Assembly: GCF_034421375.1 (NCBI RefSeq)
Contig: NZ_CP139779.1
Coordinates: forward strand, 1,116,001-1,180,000
Length of the DNA stretch: 64,000 nt
Source of the DNA: Microbacterium invictum
GTDB taxonomy: Bacteria; Actinomycetota; Actinomycetes; Actinomycetales; Microbacteriaceae
Direction of reading: 5' to 3'
A model generated the notes under the pieces. It was not told the origin of the DNA. It did not search any database and saw nothing but the letters and a program-made list of their open reading frames with translations. Both the position numbers and the translations under genes were made by a program. This document shows, one piece after another, positions 33,029 through 41,750 of the stretch. The number at the start of each line of letters is the position of its first letter. The first letter of the stretch is position 1.

Positions 33029-33055
33029 ATGACGACGCGGCGAGGGGGCGGCTGA
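33029..33055 (+). other. Possible leaderless 8-codon leader peptide before moaA
   Basis: ATG 33029 sits where a leaderless start is expected and encodes MTTRRGGG, then TGA one base before the moaA ATG. It could couple moaA translation to ribosomes loading on the transcript end, or be chance. Confidence 0.3.
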
Positions 33056-33056
33056 G

Positions 33057-34142
33057 ATGGTGGCCATCCCGGTGACCATCTCACCCGCGCGGTCGCGCCC
33101 GGACACGAGCCCCGATGCACACCCCGCCGCCGGCACGGTCGGCGATCCGCTCGTCGACACCCACGGCCGCGTGCACCGAGACCTCCGCATCTCGCTCACC
33201 GACCGCTGCTCCCTCCGCTGCACCTACTGCATGCCCGAGCAGGGCAACGAGTGGCTCGCGCGCACCAGCATCCTGACCCTCGACGAGATCGAGCGCGTCG
33301 CCCGCATCGCCGCCGCCGACGGCATCTCGACTTTCCGTCTCACCGGAGGCGAGCCGCTGCTGCGCCGCGACCTCCCCGAGGTCGTCGCGCGTCTCGCGGC
33401 CCTGCGCGGGCGGGACGGCGCTCCCGTGCAGATCGCGATGACCACGAACGGCATCGGACTGGGTGCCGCGCTCCCGGCCCTCATCGACGCCGGGCTCTCG
33501 CGCGTCAACATCTCCCTCGACACTCTTCGCCGCGACCGCTTCCGCGACCTGACCCGTCGCGACCGGCTCGCCGACGTCCTCGACGGCATCGACGCCGCGG
33601 CCGCCTCGGCGCTTCGTCCCCTCAAGATCAACGCCGTCGCCATGCGCGGCGTCAACGACGACGAACTGGTCGACCTGGTCGAGTTCGCCCTCGCCCGCGA
33701 TGCGCAGCTGCGCTTCATCGAGCAGATGCCCCTCGACGCCGGCCACACCTGGGACCGCCAGCGCATGGTCACGCGCGACGAGATCCTCGCCACGCTCGCC
33801 ACGCGCTGGGACCTCACTCCGGTCCCCGGTCGCGGTGGCGCGCCCGCAGAGCGCTTCCTCCTCGACGGCGGACCGGTGTCGGTGGGGATCATCGCCTCGG
33901 TGACCGCCCCGTTCTGCGGCGCCTGCGACCGGCTTCGCCTCACCGCCGACGGGCAGCTGCGCAACTGCCTGTTCTCCACGACGGAGTACGACCTGCTCCC
34001 GGTCCTGCGAGAGCCCGCGGCCAGTGATGACGCGATCGACCGGATGCTCCGCTCTTGCGTCCACGGCAAGCTCCCGGGTCACGCCATCAACGATCCGTCG
34101 TTCCTCCAGCCCGCGCGCGGCATGAACGCGATCGGCGGCTGA
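33057..34142 (+). CDS. moaA: GTP 3',8-cyclase MoaA
   Basis: 361 aa radical-SAM enzyme that starts Moco synthesis from GTP. The first cluster is CTYCMPE, within [18 protein letters not shown] (CxxxCxxC) near residues 43-60. The second cluster is [18 protein letters not shown] followed by NCLFS near residues 283-308. The required C-terminal Gly-Gly is present (NAIGG), and so is [10 protein letters not shown] near residue 95. It is 15 kb from moaC-moaE but next to fdhD, one base apart. Confidence 0.96.
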   Translation: MVAIPVTISPARSRPDTSPDAHPAAGTVGDPLVDTHGRVHRDLRISLTDRCSLRCTYCMPEQGNEWLARTSILTLDEIERVARIAAADGISTFRLTGGEPLLRRDLPEVVARLAALRGRDGAPVQIAMTTNGIGLGAALPALIDAGLSRVNISLDTLRRDRFRDLTRRDRLADVLDGIDAAAASALRPLKINAVAMRGVNDDELVDLVEFALARDAQLRFIEQMPLDAGHTWDRQRMVTRDEILATLATRWDLTPVPGRGGAPAERFLLDGGPVSVGIIASVTAPFCGACDRLRLTADGQLRNCLFSTTEYDLLPVLREPAASDDAIDRMLRSCVHGKLPGHAINDPSFLQPARGMNAIGG

Positions 34143-34143
34143 G

Positions 34144-35028
34144 GTGGGACGCATCACTGCGCGCCGACCGGTCACTCGCGTCACCATCGGCGGGGGAGAG
34201 GGAGGAGCGGATGCCGCGCGGCGGCGACCGGACGCCCTCGCCGTCGAGGAGCCCCTCGAGATCCGGGTGCGCGGCACGTCGCTGGCGGTCACCATGCGAA
34301 CTCCCGGGCACGACGTCGAGCTCGCCGCGGGGTTCCTGTTGTCGGAGGGGGTGATCTCGCGCGGCGATCACTTCCGTTCGGCCATCCATTGCGGCGGGCC
34401 CGGCACAGCGGGGCCGCTCGGCGACGCGGGCTCTGCCGCCGACGGCAACACCTACAACGTGCTCGACGTCGCGCTCTCTCCCGATGTCCCTCCGCTGGAT
34501 CCCGATCTGGCCCGGAACTTCTACACGACGAGCAGTTGCGGTCTGTGCGGAAAGGCGTCGATCGACGCGGTCCATACGGTGTCGACGTACGACGTCACCC
34601 TCGACGAGGCGACGGTGCCGGCGGCGACCCTGGCGGGTTTCCCCGATGAGCTCCGGCGGCAGCAGGATGCGTTCGACAAGACCGGCGGGCTCCACGCGGC
34701 CGCGCTCTTCGACGCCGCCACCGGTGACGCACTGGTTGTCCGAGAGGACGTCGGTCGGCACAACGCGGTGGACAAGGCAGTGGGGTGGGCGGTGCTGAAC
34801 GACCGCCTTCCGCTCGCGGGCACCGTACTCCAGGTATCGGGCCGAGCGAGCTTCGAGCTCGTGCAGAAGGCCGTGATGGCGGGCATCCCGATCCTCGCGG
34901 CCGTCTCTGCCCCCTCGTCGCTCGCGGTCGAACTCGCGGAGGCGTCCGGCCTCACTCTCGTCGGATTCCTGCGGGGCGCGTCGATGAACATCTACACGCG
35001 CCCCGACAGGATCCTCCTCGACGACTGA
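34144..35028 (+). CDS. fdhD: Formate dehydrogenase accessory sulfurtransferase FdhD
   Basis: 294 aa. FdhD passes sulfur from a desulfurase to the molybdenum of formate dehydrogenases. The catalytic loop [16 protein letters not shown] near residue 124 holds both functional cysteines. [17 protein letters not shown] near residue 200 and [19 protein letters not shown] near residue 235 are family hallmarks. GTG 34144 is one base after the moaA stop. The likely client is the FdhF/YdeP-type enzyme at 10557. Confidence 0.95.
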   Translation: MGRITARRPVTRVTIGGGEGGADAARRRPDALAVEEPLEIRVRGTSLAVTMRTPGHDVELAAGFLLSEGVISRGDHFRSAIHCGGPGTAGPLGDAGSAADGNTYNVLDVALSPDVPPLDPDLARNFYTTSSCGLCGKASIDAVHTVSTYDVTLDEATVPAATLAGFPDELRRQQDAFDKTGGLHAAALFDAATGDALVVREDVGRHNAVDKAVGWAVLNDRLPLAGTVLQVSGRASFELVQKAVMAGIPILAAVSAPSSLAVELAEASGLTLVGFLRGASMNIYTRPDRILLDD

Positions 35029-35049
35029 GTGATACCAAGGGCAGCGGCG

Positions 35050-35931
35050 TCACTTGTGGCTGAGCTTGTCCTTCACCACTCCGGTCGCCTTGTCGACGAT
35101 GTTGGGCTTGGGGTCCGTGCCGAACAGCCGCGGGTCGGGCTGGGTGGGAGGGGGCATCGGGGCTGAGGTGGTCGGTCCTTCGTGGTACGAGAACTCGCCC
35201 TTCCCGTCCGGTGTGGGGCCCGAAGCCCACGAACCTTCGGCAGCGGCTGCACCGTCGGAGAAGTTGAGGTACTGGTAGCTGACCTCTCGGTGCTCCTGCG
35301 ACAACGGGAAGTTCATGGGGACGGGAAGGTCTTCGGTTCCCTCCTCGCGAAGCTCGGCAGCGGCGCGCAGCCACTGGTTCTGATGCATCGTGTCGCGAGC
35401 GAGGAGGAACGACAGCATCTTGCGCACACCGTGGTCGTCGGTCATGTTGTAGAGCCGGGCGACCTGCAGGCGGCCCTGCATCTCCGCGTTCGCGTTGGCG
35501 GTGAAGTCGGCGAGGAGGTTGCCGCTGGCGGTGACGTAAGAGCCCTGCCAGGGGTTGCCGTTGCTGTCGACGGGCCTGACGCCGGCCCCGGCGACGATGG
35601 CGTGCTGCACGTCCATCCCGCCGAGAACCGCCCCGAGGACGGGGTCCGATGCGGCGGCAGCCTCGGACTGCTCGACCGGGGCCTTCTCCAGGAGCTGGGC
35701 GATCATGATCGCGAGCATCTCGACGTGTCCGAACTCCTCCGCGCCGATCCCGTAGAGCAGGTCACGGTACTTTCCGGGAAGATGGCTGTTCCATGCCTGG
35801 AAGCCGTACTGCATCGCGACGGTGATCTCGCCGTACTGCCCTCCGAGCACCTCCTGAAGCCTTCGGGCATAGATCGCGTCGGGCTTGTCGGGCGTGGCGT
35901 CGAACTGCAGTTCCTGACGGTGAAAGAACAT
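35050..35931 (-). CDS. Manganese catalase
   Basis: 293 aa, dinuclear-manganese catalase that destroys hydrogen peroxide without haem. The four-helix core shows FHRQELQFDATPDKPDA at the N-terminus, QEVLGGQYGEITVAMQYGFQ near residue 28, EEFGHVEML near residue 68, NANAEMQGRLQVARLYNM near residue 142 and LLARDTMHQNQW near residue 180. These give the Glu and His metal ligands. The C-terminal 60 residues are a flexible Pro/Gly tail. The ATG at 35931 has an AAGGGG ribosome site. Divergent from the alcohol dehydrogenase across a 196-bp gap. Confidence 0.93.
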   Translation of the reverse strand: MFFHRQELQFDATPDKPDAIYARRLQEVLGGQYGEITVAMQYGFQAWNSHLPGKYRDLLYGIGAEEFGHVEMLAIMIAQLLEKAPVEQSEAAAASDPVLGAVLGGMDVQHAIVAGAGVRPVDSNGNPWQGSYVTASGNLLADFTANANAEMQGRLQVARLYNMTDDHGVRKMLSFLLARDTMHQNQWLRAAAELREEGTEDLPVPMNFPLSQEHREVSYQYLNFSDGAAAAEGSWASGPTPDGKGEFSYHEGPTTSAPMPPPTQPDPRLFGTDPKPNIVDKATGVVKDKLSHK

Positions 35932-36127
35932 CTGGGGGCCCCTTTTCGGTCGTGTCCGAGCGACGCTAGGCGTCGCCTCGAGCCGCCGTCGTCGGGGTTG
36001 ACAGACGACGGGAGGACTGCGACCCTCGTGCGCCCGCGATGCTAACGGGTTCCGCTGCATTGGCAACCCCCGTGTGGTGAGAGCGGGGCCTCGGGCAGGG
36101 TGAGAGATCGACCCGCGAGGAGACGCA

Positions 36128-37267
36128 ATGAAAGCCATGACCTACCGCGGCCCGTACAAGATGCGGGTCGAGGAGAAGCAGGAGCCCCGGATCGAGCATC
36201 CCCAGGATGCGATCGTGAAGGTCGAGCTCGCCGCGATCTGCGGCTCGGATCTCCACCTCTACCACGGGATGATGCCCGACACCCGGATCGGTCACACCTT
36301 CGGTCATGAATTCATCGGCACCGTCCACGAGGTCGGCTCGGGCGTGGAGAAGCTGCAGGTGGGCGATCGCGTCATGGTTCCGTTCAACATCTACTGCGGC
36401 TCGTGCTTCTTCTGCGCGCGGGGGCTGTTCTCGAACTGCCACAACGTCAATCCCAACGCCACCGCGGTCGGCGGCATCTACGGCTACTCGCACACCACCG
36501 GCGGGTACGACGGAGGTCAGGCCGAGTTCGTGCGCGTTCCCTTCGCCGACGTCGGTCCGTGGGTCATTCCGTCCGACATTCACGACGAAGACGCGCTCCT
36601 GCTCACCGACGCCTACTCCACGGGCTATTTCGGAGCTCAGCTCGCGGACATCGTCGAAGGGGACACCGCCGTGGTGTTCGGCGCCGGCCCCGTGGGGCTC
36701 GCGGCTGCGCACTCAGCCTGGCTGATGGGCGCCGGCAGGGTGGTGGTGGTCGATCACCTCGACTACCGGCTCGACAAGGCCCGCTCCTACGCGCACGCCG
36801 AGACGGTCAATTTCGGGCAGGTCAATGACATCGTCCGGACCCTGAAGAAGATGACAGGCGGTCTCGGCGCGGACGTCGCGATCGATGCGGTCGGCGCCGA
36901 AGCCGACGGTCACGTTCTGCAGCACGTCACCTCGGCCAAGCTCAAGATGCAGGGCGGGTCGCCCGTGGCCCTCAACTGGGCGATCGATGGGGTGCGCAAG
37001 GGCGGAACGGTGTCGGTGGTCGGCGCATACGGACCGCTGTTCAGCGCGGTGAAGTTCGGGGATGCGATGAACAAGGGACTGACTCTTCGGATGAACCAGA
37101 CCCCGGTCACGCGTCAGTGGCCTCGGCTGATCGAACACATCCGAGCCGGGTTCGTCTCTCCCCGTGATCTCGTCACCCATCGGTTCCCGCTGGAGGACAT
37201 CGCCGAGGCGTATCACGTGTTCTCCGCGAAGCTCGACGGCTGCATCAAGACCGTCGTGAACGTCTGA
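36128..37267 (+). CDS. Zinc-dependent alcohol/formaldehyde-type dehydrogenase (MDR family)
   Basis: 379 aa. Catalytic-zinc residues are in ICGSDLHLYHGMMP and GHTFGHEFIGTVHEVGSG. The structural-zinc cluster is reduced or variant: YCGSCFFCARGLFSNCHN gives four cysteines. The Rossmann loop is VFGAGPVGLAAAHSA near residue 180. The long-chain form with a large insertion resembles glutathione-independent formaldehyde dehydrogenases and threonine-dehydrogenase-like enzymes; the substrate is not determined. GAGGAG ribosome site before ATG 36128. Probably one unit with the next gene. Confidence 0.92.
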   Translation: MKAMTYRGPYKMRVEEKQEPRIEHPQDAIVKVELAAICGSDLHLYHGMMPDTRIGHTFGHEFIGTVHEVGSGVEKLQVGDRVMVPFNIYCGSCFFCARGLFSNCHNVNPNATAVGGIYGYSHTTGGYDGGQAEFVRVPFADVGPWVIPSDIHDEDALLLTDAYSTGYFGAQLADIVEGDTAVVFGAGPVGLAAAHSAWLMGAGRVVVVDHLDYRLDKARSYAHAETVNFGQVNDIVRTLKKMTGGLGADVAIDAVGAEADGHVLQHVTSAKLKMQGGSPVALNWAIDGVRKGGTVSVVGAYGPLFSAVKFGDAMNKGLTLRMNQTPVTRQWPRLIEHIRAGFVSPRDLVTHRFPLEDIAEAYHVFSAKLDGCIKTVVNV

Positions 37268-37300
37268 CCTCGCCCCGCCCACGCCCCAGGAGGAGAAGCA

Positions 37301-37885
37301 ATGCCTTACACCGCCGCCAAGCCCGGTACCCAGCCGACGCCTGAGGAACTCCGTGGACGGATCCCCGGCTGGGGAGCCGACCTCGATCCCGCCGACCGGC
37401 CCGCCTTTCCCCGCGAAGTGCCCGGCATCGACACCGGCGCCCGGTGGGAGCTGCCCGATCCGCAACCCGTCGACGGGTACCGCGAGCGCTCCGTGGAGCA
37501 CGAGCGGCTCACCCCTGTCTTCGGCACGGCGCAGCCGCTGCACGGACTGTCCGGATCGATACGCCGGTTCGCGTACGAGCGCTACAGCGAAGGTCAGACC
37601 GCGCACTGGCTCCTGCTCGTCGTGGGCGACCGTGTGGACGCCATCACGGCGCACCTTCGTTCCTTCGCCACGCTCCGGCCCGACGAGCCGATCACCCAAT
37701 CGGGCATCCTTGGGGAGCGCGGTCGGCACCCCGTCGCATCCCGCCTCCGCCCCGGACGATCCGACGCCAAGCACACCTGGCTCGACCCGATCCTCGTCGT
37801 CGGTCCGTGGGTGCTCGCCGGTGTTCTGGCGGTCCGCCTGGGGCGGGCCGGGGTGCGCGCGGCGAACCGATCCGCCGCGGGGTGA
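37301..37885 (+). CDS. Unknown protein with C-terminal membrane anchor
   Basis: 194 aa. Pro/Arg/Asp-rich soluble part (about 1-155), then one hydrophobic segment (DPILVVGPWVLAGVLAVRLG) and a basic tail, suggesting a tail-anchored cytoplasmic protein. No recognised domain. The AGGAGG ribosome site is excellent, and it starts 33 bp after the alcohol dehydrogenase, so the two are likely co-expressed. Confidence 0.75.
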   Translation: MPYTAAKPGTQPTPEELRGRIPGWGADLDPADRPAFPREVPGIDTGARWELPDPQPVDGYRERSVEHERLTPVFGTAQPLHGLSGSIRRFAYERYSEGQTAHWLLLVVGDRVDAITAHLRSFATLRPDEPITQSGILGERGRHPVASRLRPGRSDAKHTWLDPILVVGPWVLAGVLAVRLGRAGVRAANRSAAG

Positions 37886-39031
37886 TCAGAGGAACGGGTA
37901 GGCCTCGTACACGGTGTCGGCGGGCAGCGGGGTGAAGAAGACCGCTTCGAAACGGGCGCTGCCGCCGTCGGCGGGGAGGCGCTCGACGTAGGTCGAGGTG
38001 CCGCCGATGATGGCTCCCCCCGGATCCCGGGCGACGACGGTGACCCCCACGAACTCCTGATCCACCGGGAACCGACCGGTGAGGGTCCCGGAGACCTCGG
38101 TGACATAGTCGTCGCCGGTCGCGGTCACCTCGCCGACCGAGAGCGTCCCCGCGCCGTTCGAGGGCTCGGCAACCGCGTCGGCGGGATCGGGACCGATGAC
38201 CTCGAGAGCGGCGATGTCGTTCGGCCCGACCTCGTAGAACGACCCCGAGACGGCCACCTGACCGGGAAGCATCGTGATGTAGTCGGCCGAGCTGTCGAGG
38301 ATCGTGCCGGAGGCGTCGATCGCCTCCGTGGTGATCTCGCCGAACTCGAACACCGCGTCGGGGTTGGGGTTGTCGAGGATCACGACGTACCACCACACCT
38401 CGGGATCGAGGGTGTCCTGGCCGAAGGCGGTCTCGACGACCTCGACCGGCTCGGCCGAGGCGACCCGGTCGCCGCCACCGGGCCCGAACGGATCGGTCAC
38501 TCCGTCCTCGATCGTCTCGATGGTGGAGATCGTCGTGAAGACCGTTGCGACGATGGTCACCACGATCGCGGTGATCCCGCCCATCACCGAGACGATGATC
38601 GCGGCGATGCTGAGTCCGGCACCGCCCTGCGATTTCACCGCGAGCGCGATGATCGCCATCACCAACGCCGCGAACAGGATCGGCGCCGAAAGCCACCCGA
38701 AGAACGGGATGAAGGCGACAAGGAGACCCAGGATCGAGGCGACCAGCGCGATGATCGCGAGGATCTTGGGTCGCGAGTCCGGGCCGCCGGGCGGGGCGGA
38801 GGGCCCGGGGTAGGCGATGCCGGTCTGCGCATAGGGCGGCATCGGTGCACCGGGGTACGCGGGAGGCGCGGGGTACGCGCCCCCGGGGGGCGGGGCGTGA
38901 TCGACCGGCACAGCAGAGGGGCCGGCCGGAGGCGCGAAATGACCGGCCGGGGCCGCGTAGTGACCGACCGGAGGGGCGTATCTCCCTGTCGGCTGCTGCC
39001 CGTCTTCTGAAGCCGGGTTCTGATCGGACAT
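37886..39031 (-). CDS. Pro-rich DUF4190-like membrane protein with external C-terminal domain
   Basis: 381 aa. Residues 1-90 are a Pro/Gly/Tyr-rich cytoplasmic tail (YAPPVGHYAAPAGHFAPPAG). Two or three membrane helices follow at about 97-145 (DUF4190-like) and at 155-175. The acidic external domain (about 200-381) resembles FxLYD-type ligand domains: VWWYVVILDNPNPDAVFEFG, SGTILDSSADYITMLPGQ, with the second half repeating the same fold. The role is unknown. GGAGGGG ribosome site before ATG 39031. Confidence 0.8.
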   Translation of the reverse strand: MSDQNPASEDGQQPTGRYAPPVGHYAAPAGHFAPPAGPSAVPVDHAPPPGGAYPAPPAYPGAPMPPYAQTGIAYPGPSAPPGGPDSRPKILAIIALVASILGLLVAFIPFFGWLSAPILFAALVMAIIALAVKSQGGAGLSIAAIIVSVMGGITAIVVTIVATVFTTISTIETIEDGVTDPFGPGGGDRVASAEPVEVVETAFGQDTLDPEVWWYVVILDNPNPDAVFEFGEITTEAIDASGTILDSSADYITMLPGQVAVSGSFYEVGPNDIAALEVIGPDPADAVAEPSNGAGTLSVGEVTATGDDYVTEVSGTLTGRFPVDQEFVGVTVVARDPGGAIIGGTSTYVERLPADGGSARFEAVFFTPLPADTVYEAYPFL

Positions 39032-39149
39032 CGCTTCCCCTCCACACACCGGATGAGTGCCGTCGTGCTGCATTGCGCCGCCGCCGCTACACAGTAGCGA
39101 GGACCGCGGACAAGGCCCAAACCTCCCCCGGTGGGCCCCGAGACACGAC

Positions 39150-39183
39150 GAGAGCGGATGCCGCCCCCACGGCATCCGCTCTC
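39150..39183. terminator. 14-bp-stem terminator beside dps
   Basis: GAGAGCGGATGCCG and CGGCATCCGCTCTC pair perfectly around a six-base loop and are followed on the plus strand by GTTTTCG. The only gene ending here is dps on the minus strand, 11 bp away. The T-run is on the other strand, so the orientation is ambiguous. Confidence 0.7.
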
Positions 39184-39193
39184 GTTTTCGCTG

Positions 39194-39748
39194 TCAGCGC
39201 CGGGGCGTGCGGTTCTCCGCGCTCACCATCCACGACAGCTGTTCCACGCGCTCGAGCACTCCATGGAGGATGTCGGCGCTCGTGGGGTCTTCGTCGTCGA
39301 CGGCGTCGTGCACCTCGCGGACGGTGCCGGCGACGGCGTCGAGACGTTCGGTCATCAGGTCGATCACCTCGGTCGTGGCGATCTCGCCCTGCGGGAACTC
39401 GGGCAGGGTGGTGGTCTCGGCGACGGTGTCGCTGCGACCGTCGGGGAGCGAGTGCAGCGCGCGCATCCGCTCGGCGATGTCGTCGGCGAACTCCCGGGCA
39501 GCGTCGATGATCTCATCGAGCTGAAGGTGGGTGTCGCGGAAGTTCGTGCCCACGACGTTCCAGTGGGCCTCCTTGCCCTGGAGGGAGAGCTCGATCAGAT
39601 CGACCAGAACGCGCTGCAGGCTGTTGCTGAGCGTCTCAGACGCCTGGAAGCCCTTCTCGGCGTTCTGCTCGTCGGTGAGTTCGGCGCCGCGCGACGGCCG
39701 CCGCTTGTTGCGGGTGGCGGAAGAGGCTTTGTCGGTCGTGGTGGCCAC
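39194..39748 (-). CDS. dps: Dps-family DNA-protecting ferritin
   Basis: 184 aa. The inter-subunit ferroxidase residues are in KEAHWNVVGTNFRDTHLQLDEIIDAAREFADDIAERM (about 60-96; the His, Asp and Glu ligands are visible). The Lys/Arg-rich N-terminus (TRNKRRPSRG) can bind DNA. Dps dodecamers store iron using peroxide and shield DNA. GTG 39748 has an AGGAGC ribosome site. Isolated gene with a strong terminator. Confidence 0.93.
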   Translation of the reverse strand: MATTTDKASSATRNKRRPSRGAELTDEQNAEKGFQASETLSNSLQRVLVDLIELSLQGKEAHWNVVGTNFRDTHLQLDEIIDAAREFADDIAERMRALHSLPDGRSDTVAETTTLPEFPQGEIATTEVIDLMTERLDAVAGTVREVHDAVDDEDPTSADILHGVLERVEQLSWMVSAENRTPRR

Positions 39749-39858
39749 GGAACGCTCCTATCGGTCGGGGTGATGTCGACGATAGGCGAGCGGGGAAATC
39801 GTCGGGAGAGCTTGCACCCTGTCGGCTGCAGTGATAGCCGCCGGTCGGACGGCCTCCC

Positions 39859-39864
39859 TAGACT
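39859..39864 (+). promoter_or_regulatory. -10 box TAGACT upstream of gnd
   Basis: TAGACT, then six bases and GTG 39871, which is out of frame with gnd. Transcription likely starts near 39871, giving a 41-nt leader that ends in GAGCGAGGACAC-ATG. Confidence 0.45.
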
Positions 39865-39911
39865 GCGAACGTGAGCCGGACCGTCCGGTGCGCGAAGCGG
39901 AGCGAGGACAC

Positions 39912-40964
39912 ATGCAACTGGCGATGGTGGGACTAGGGCGGATGGGCGCGAACATCGTGCGGCGGCTGATGCGCGACGGTCACGACTGCGTCGTCTACGA
40001 CGTCAATCAGGACGCCGTGGCCACCCTGGCCGCCGAGGGCGCGACGGGGACGGCGACCCTGGCCGACCTCGCGCGCGAACTCCAGACGCCGCGCGTGGTG
40101 TGGCTGATGATCCCCGCCGGGCTCACCGGCGGTGTCGTCGACCAGCTCGCCGATGTGCTCGAGCCCGGCGACATCATCATCGACGGCGGCAACTCCAACT
40201 ACCGCGACGACGTCCGTCGTGCCGCGGCGCTGAAGCCGAAGGGCATCCACTACGTCGACGTCGGCACGAGCGGCGGGGTGTTCGGTCTCGACCGCGGGTA
40301 CTGCCTCATGGTCGGCGGTCCCGACGAGGCCTTCGCCCGCATCGAGCCGATCCTCGCCACGATCGCCCCCGGTCGTGGCGAGATCGAGCGGACCCCGGGT
40401 CGCGAGGGCGACTTCTCTCCCGAAGAGCTCGGCTACCTCCACTGCGGCCCGTCCGGTGCCGGGCACTTCGTGAAGATGGTGCACAACGGGATCGAGTACG
40501 GCATCATGGCGGCCCTCGCCGAGGGCCTGAACATCCTGGAGCATGCCGACGCCGGCATACACCAGGCGGAGCACTCCGCCGAAGTCGCTCCGCTGGAGGA
40601 GCCGGAGTTCTACCAGTTCACCATCGACACCCCGAAGGTCGCCGAGCTCTGGCGCCGCGGTTCGGTCATCTCGTCATGGCTGCTCGACCTGACCGCCGCC
40701 GCGCTGCAGGAGAATCCGACGCTCGAGGGCCTCGCCGGGCGGGTCTCGGATTCGGGCGAGGGGCGCTGGACGGTCAAGGCGGCCGTTGACACCGGAGTGC
40801 CCGCACCGGTCCTCGCCGCGTCGCTCTTCGAGCGCTTCGCCTCGCGCGGCGAGGACCACTTCGCCAACCAGGTGCTCTCGGCCATGCGACTGCAGTTCGG
40901 CGGTCATCAGGAGCTTCCCGCGGGCGACGTCCTCGAGGCGGGGGGCCGCAAGGCCGACACCTGA
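39912..40964 (+). CDS. gnd: 6-phosphogluconate dehydrogenase, decarboxylating (short type)
   Basis: 350 aa, the shorter bacterial form. Nucleotide loop MVGLGRMGANIVRRLM at the N-terminus; substrate and catalytic residues in YVDVGTSGGVFGLDRGYCLMVGG near residue 115 and CGPSGAGHFVKMVHNGIEYG near residue 178 (catalytic Lys). It converts 6-phosphogluconate to ribulose 5-phosphate. The short class often prefers NAD. RTG context and SD support ATG 39912. Followed after 14 bp by an unknown gene. Confidence 0.93.
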   Translation: MQLAMVGLGRMGANIVRRLMRDGHDCVVYDVNQDAVATLAAEGATGTATLADLARELQTPRVVWLMIPAGLTGGVVDQLADVLEPGDIIIDGGNSNYRDDVRRAAALKPKGIHYVDVGTSGGVFGLDRGYCLMVGGPDEAFARIEPILATIAPGRGEIERTPGREGDFSPEELGYLHCGPSGAGHFVKMVHNGIEYGIMAALAEGLNILEHADAGIHQAEHSAEVAPLEEPEFYQFTIDTPKVAELWRRGSVISSWLLDLTAAALQENPTLEGLAGRVSDSGEGRWTVKAAVDTGVPAPVLAASLFERFASRGEDHFANQVLSAMRLQFGGHQELPAGDVLEAGGRKADT

Positions 40965-40978
40965 TCGGGGCGGACACG

Positions 40979-41749
40979 ATGGCCTACCTTCCCATCTCCA
41001 CCCCCGGCGAGGTCGGGGGACCCGACGGCCACTCGTACGGTGCGCTGGTGCTCATGACGGATGCCGCCGATCCGGCCGCCCTGCAGAGGGTGCTCCGCGT
41101 CATCCGTTTCACGGGGTGGCTCGCGCCCGCCCGGTCGGGGACGCAGGTCGTGATCGGCGACCCGGGGGCCGGGGTGGTGGCGGCGCAGCGGCGCGGGATC
41201 ATCGAGGTCGGTGCCGTGGTCGCAGAGCAGCTGGACTGCGGGGTGCTCGCCGTACGGGTGCGGCGCGATCGCCAGCTCGGGCTGGTCGCCTGGCAGGGCG
41301 GGCGCGAGATCGGACGCTACGACAGCGACCCTTCGGCCGAGCCCGGCGCTGACGACGACATCGCCGCCGATCCGGTGGGCGTGGCCGCCGCGCCGGAGTT
41401 CGCCGCCCTCGCGGGCGTGCCCGAAGAGAGCGAGACGCTGACCGAGATCCTCGACGAGGAGCTCGAGCGCGACAGTGTCTCGGAGTCCGAGCGGCTGCGC
41501 GGGGTTCTACGACTGCTTTCGCTCCCCGACTGGATCGTCGCAGCGGCCTCCCTTCCGCGGGACATCCCCACCGGTCCCCGCGCCGCGGATCTGGTCCGGC
41601 TTCGGGTGGGTACGCCGGGGGCGCAGGGGATCTGGCGCGATCTCGCCGTCAGACGGCTCCGCCGGCGGTGGACGCCCCCCGCTGTCATCGCCGATCCGCC
41701 CCGGGAGAGTGGTCAGGGCATGGAGGGGATCGAACCGTGGATGTTCTGA
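40979..41749 (+). CDS. Unknown acidic cytoplasmic protein
   Basis: 256 aa, no membrane segment or signal. The first 115 residues look like a compact alpha/beta domain (YGALVLMTDAADPAALQRV, LAVRVRRDRQLGLVAWQGG). The second half has an acidic linker (ESETLTEILDEELERDSV) and a basic C-terminal part (RDLAVRRLRRRWTPP). I recognise no family. Start ATG 40979 follows GGGGCGG; it is 14 bp from gnd and one base from the next gene, so it is in an operon. Confidence 0.75.
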   Translation: MAYLPISTPGEVGGPDGHSYGALVLMTDAADPAALQRVLRVIRFTGWLAPARSGTQVVIGDPGAGVVAAQRRGIIEVGAVVAEQLDCGVLAVRVRRDRQLGLVAWQGGREIGRYDSDPSAEPGADDDIAADPVGVAAAPEFAALAGVPEESETLTEILDEELERDSVSESERLRGVLRLLSLPDWIVAAASLPRDIPTGPRAADLVRLRVGTPGAQGIWRDLAVRRLRRRWTPPAVIADPPRESGQGMEGIEPWMF

Positions 41750-41750
41750 G

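Noticed and set aside
35932..36127. Stress-sigma-factor promoters between Mn-catalase and alcohol dehydrogenase
   Set aside because: A TTGACA occurs at 35998 but no acceptable -10 follows at 16-18 bp, and no GTTT/GGGTAT pair was found on either strand.
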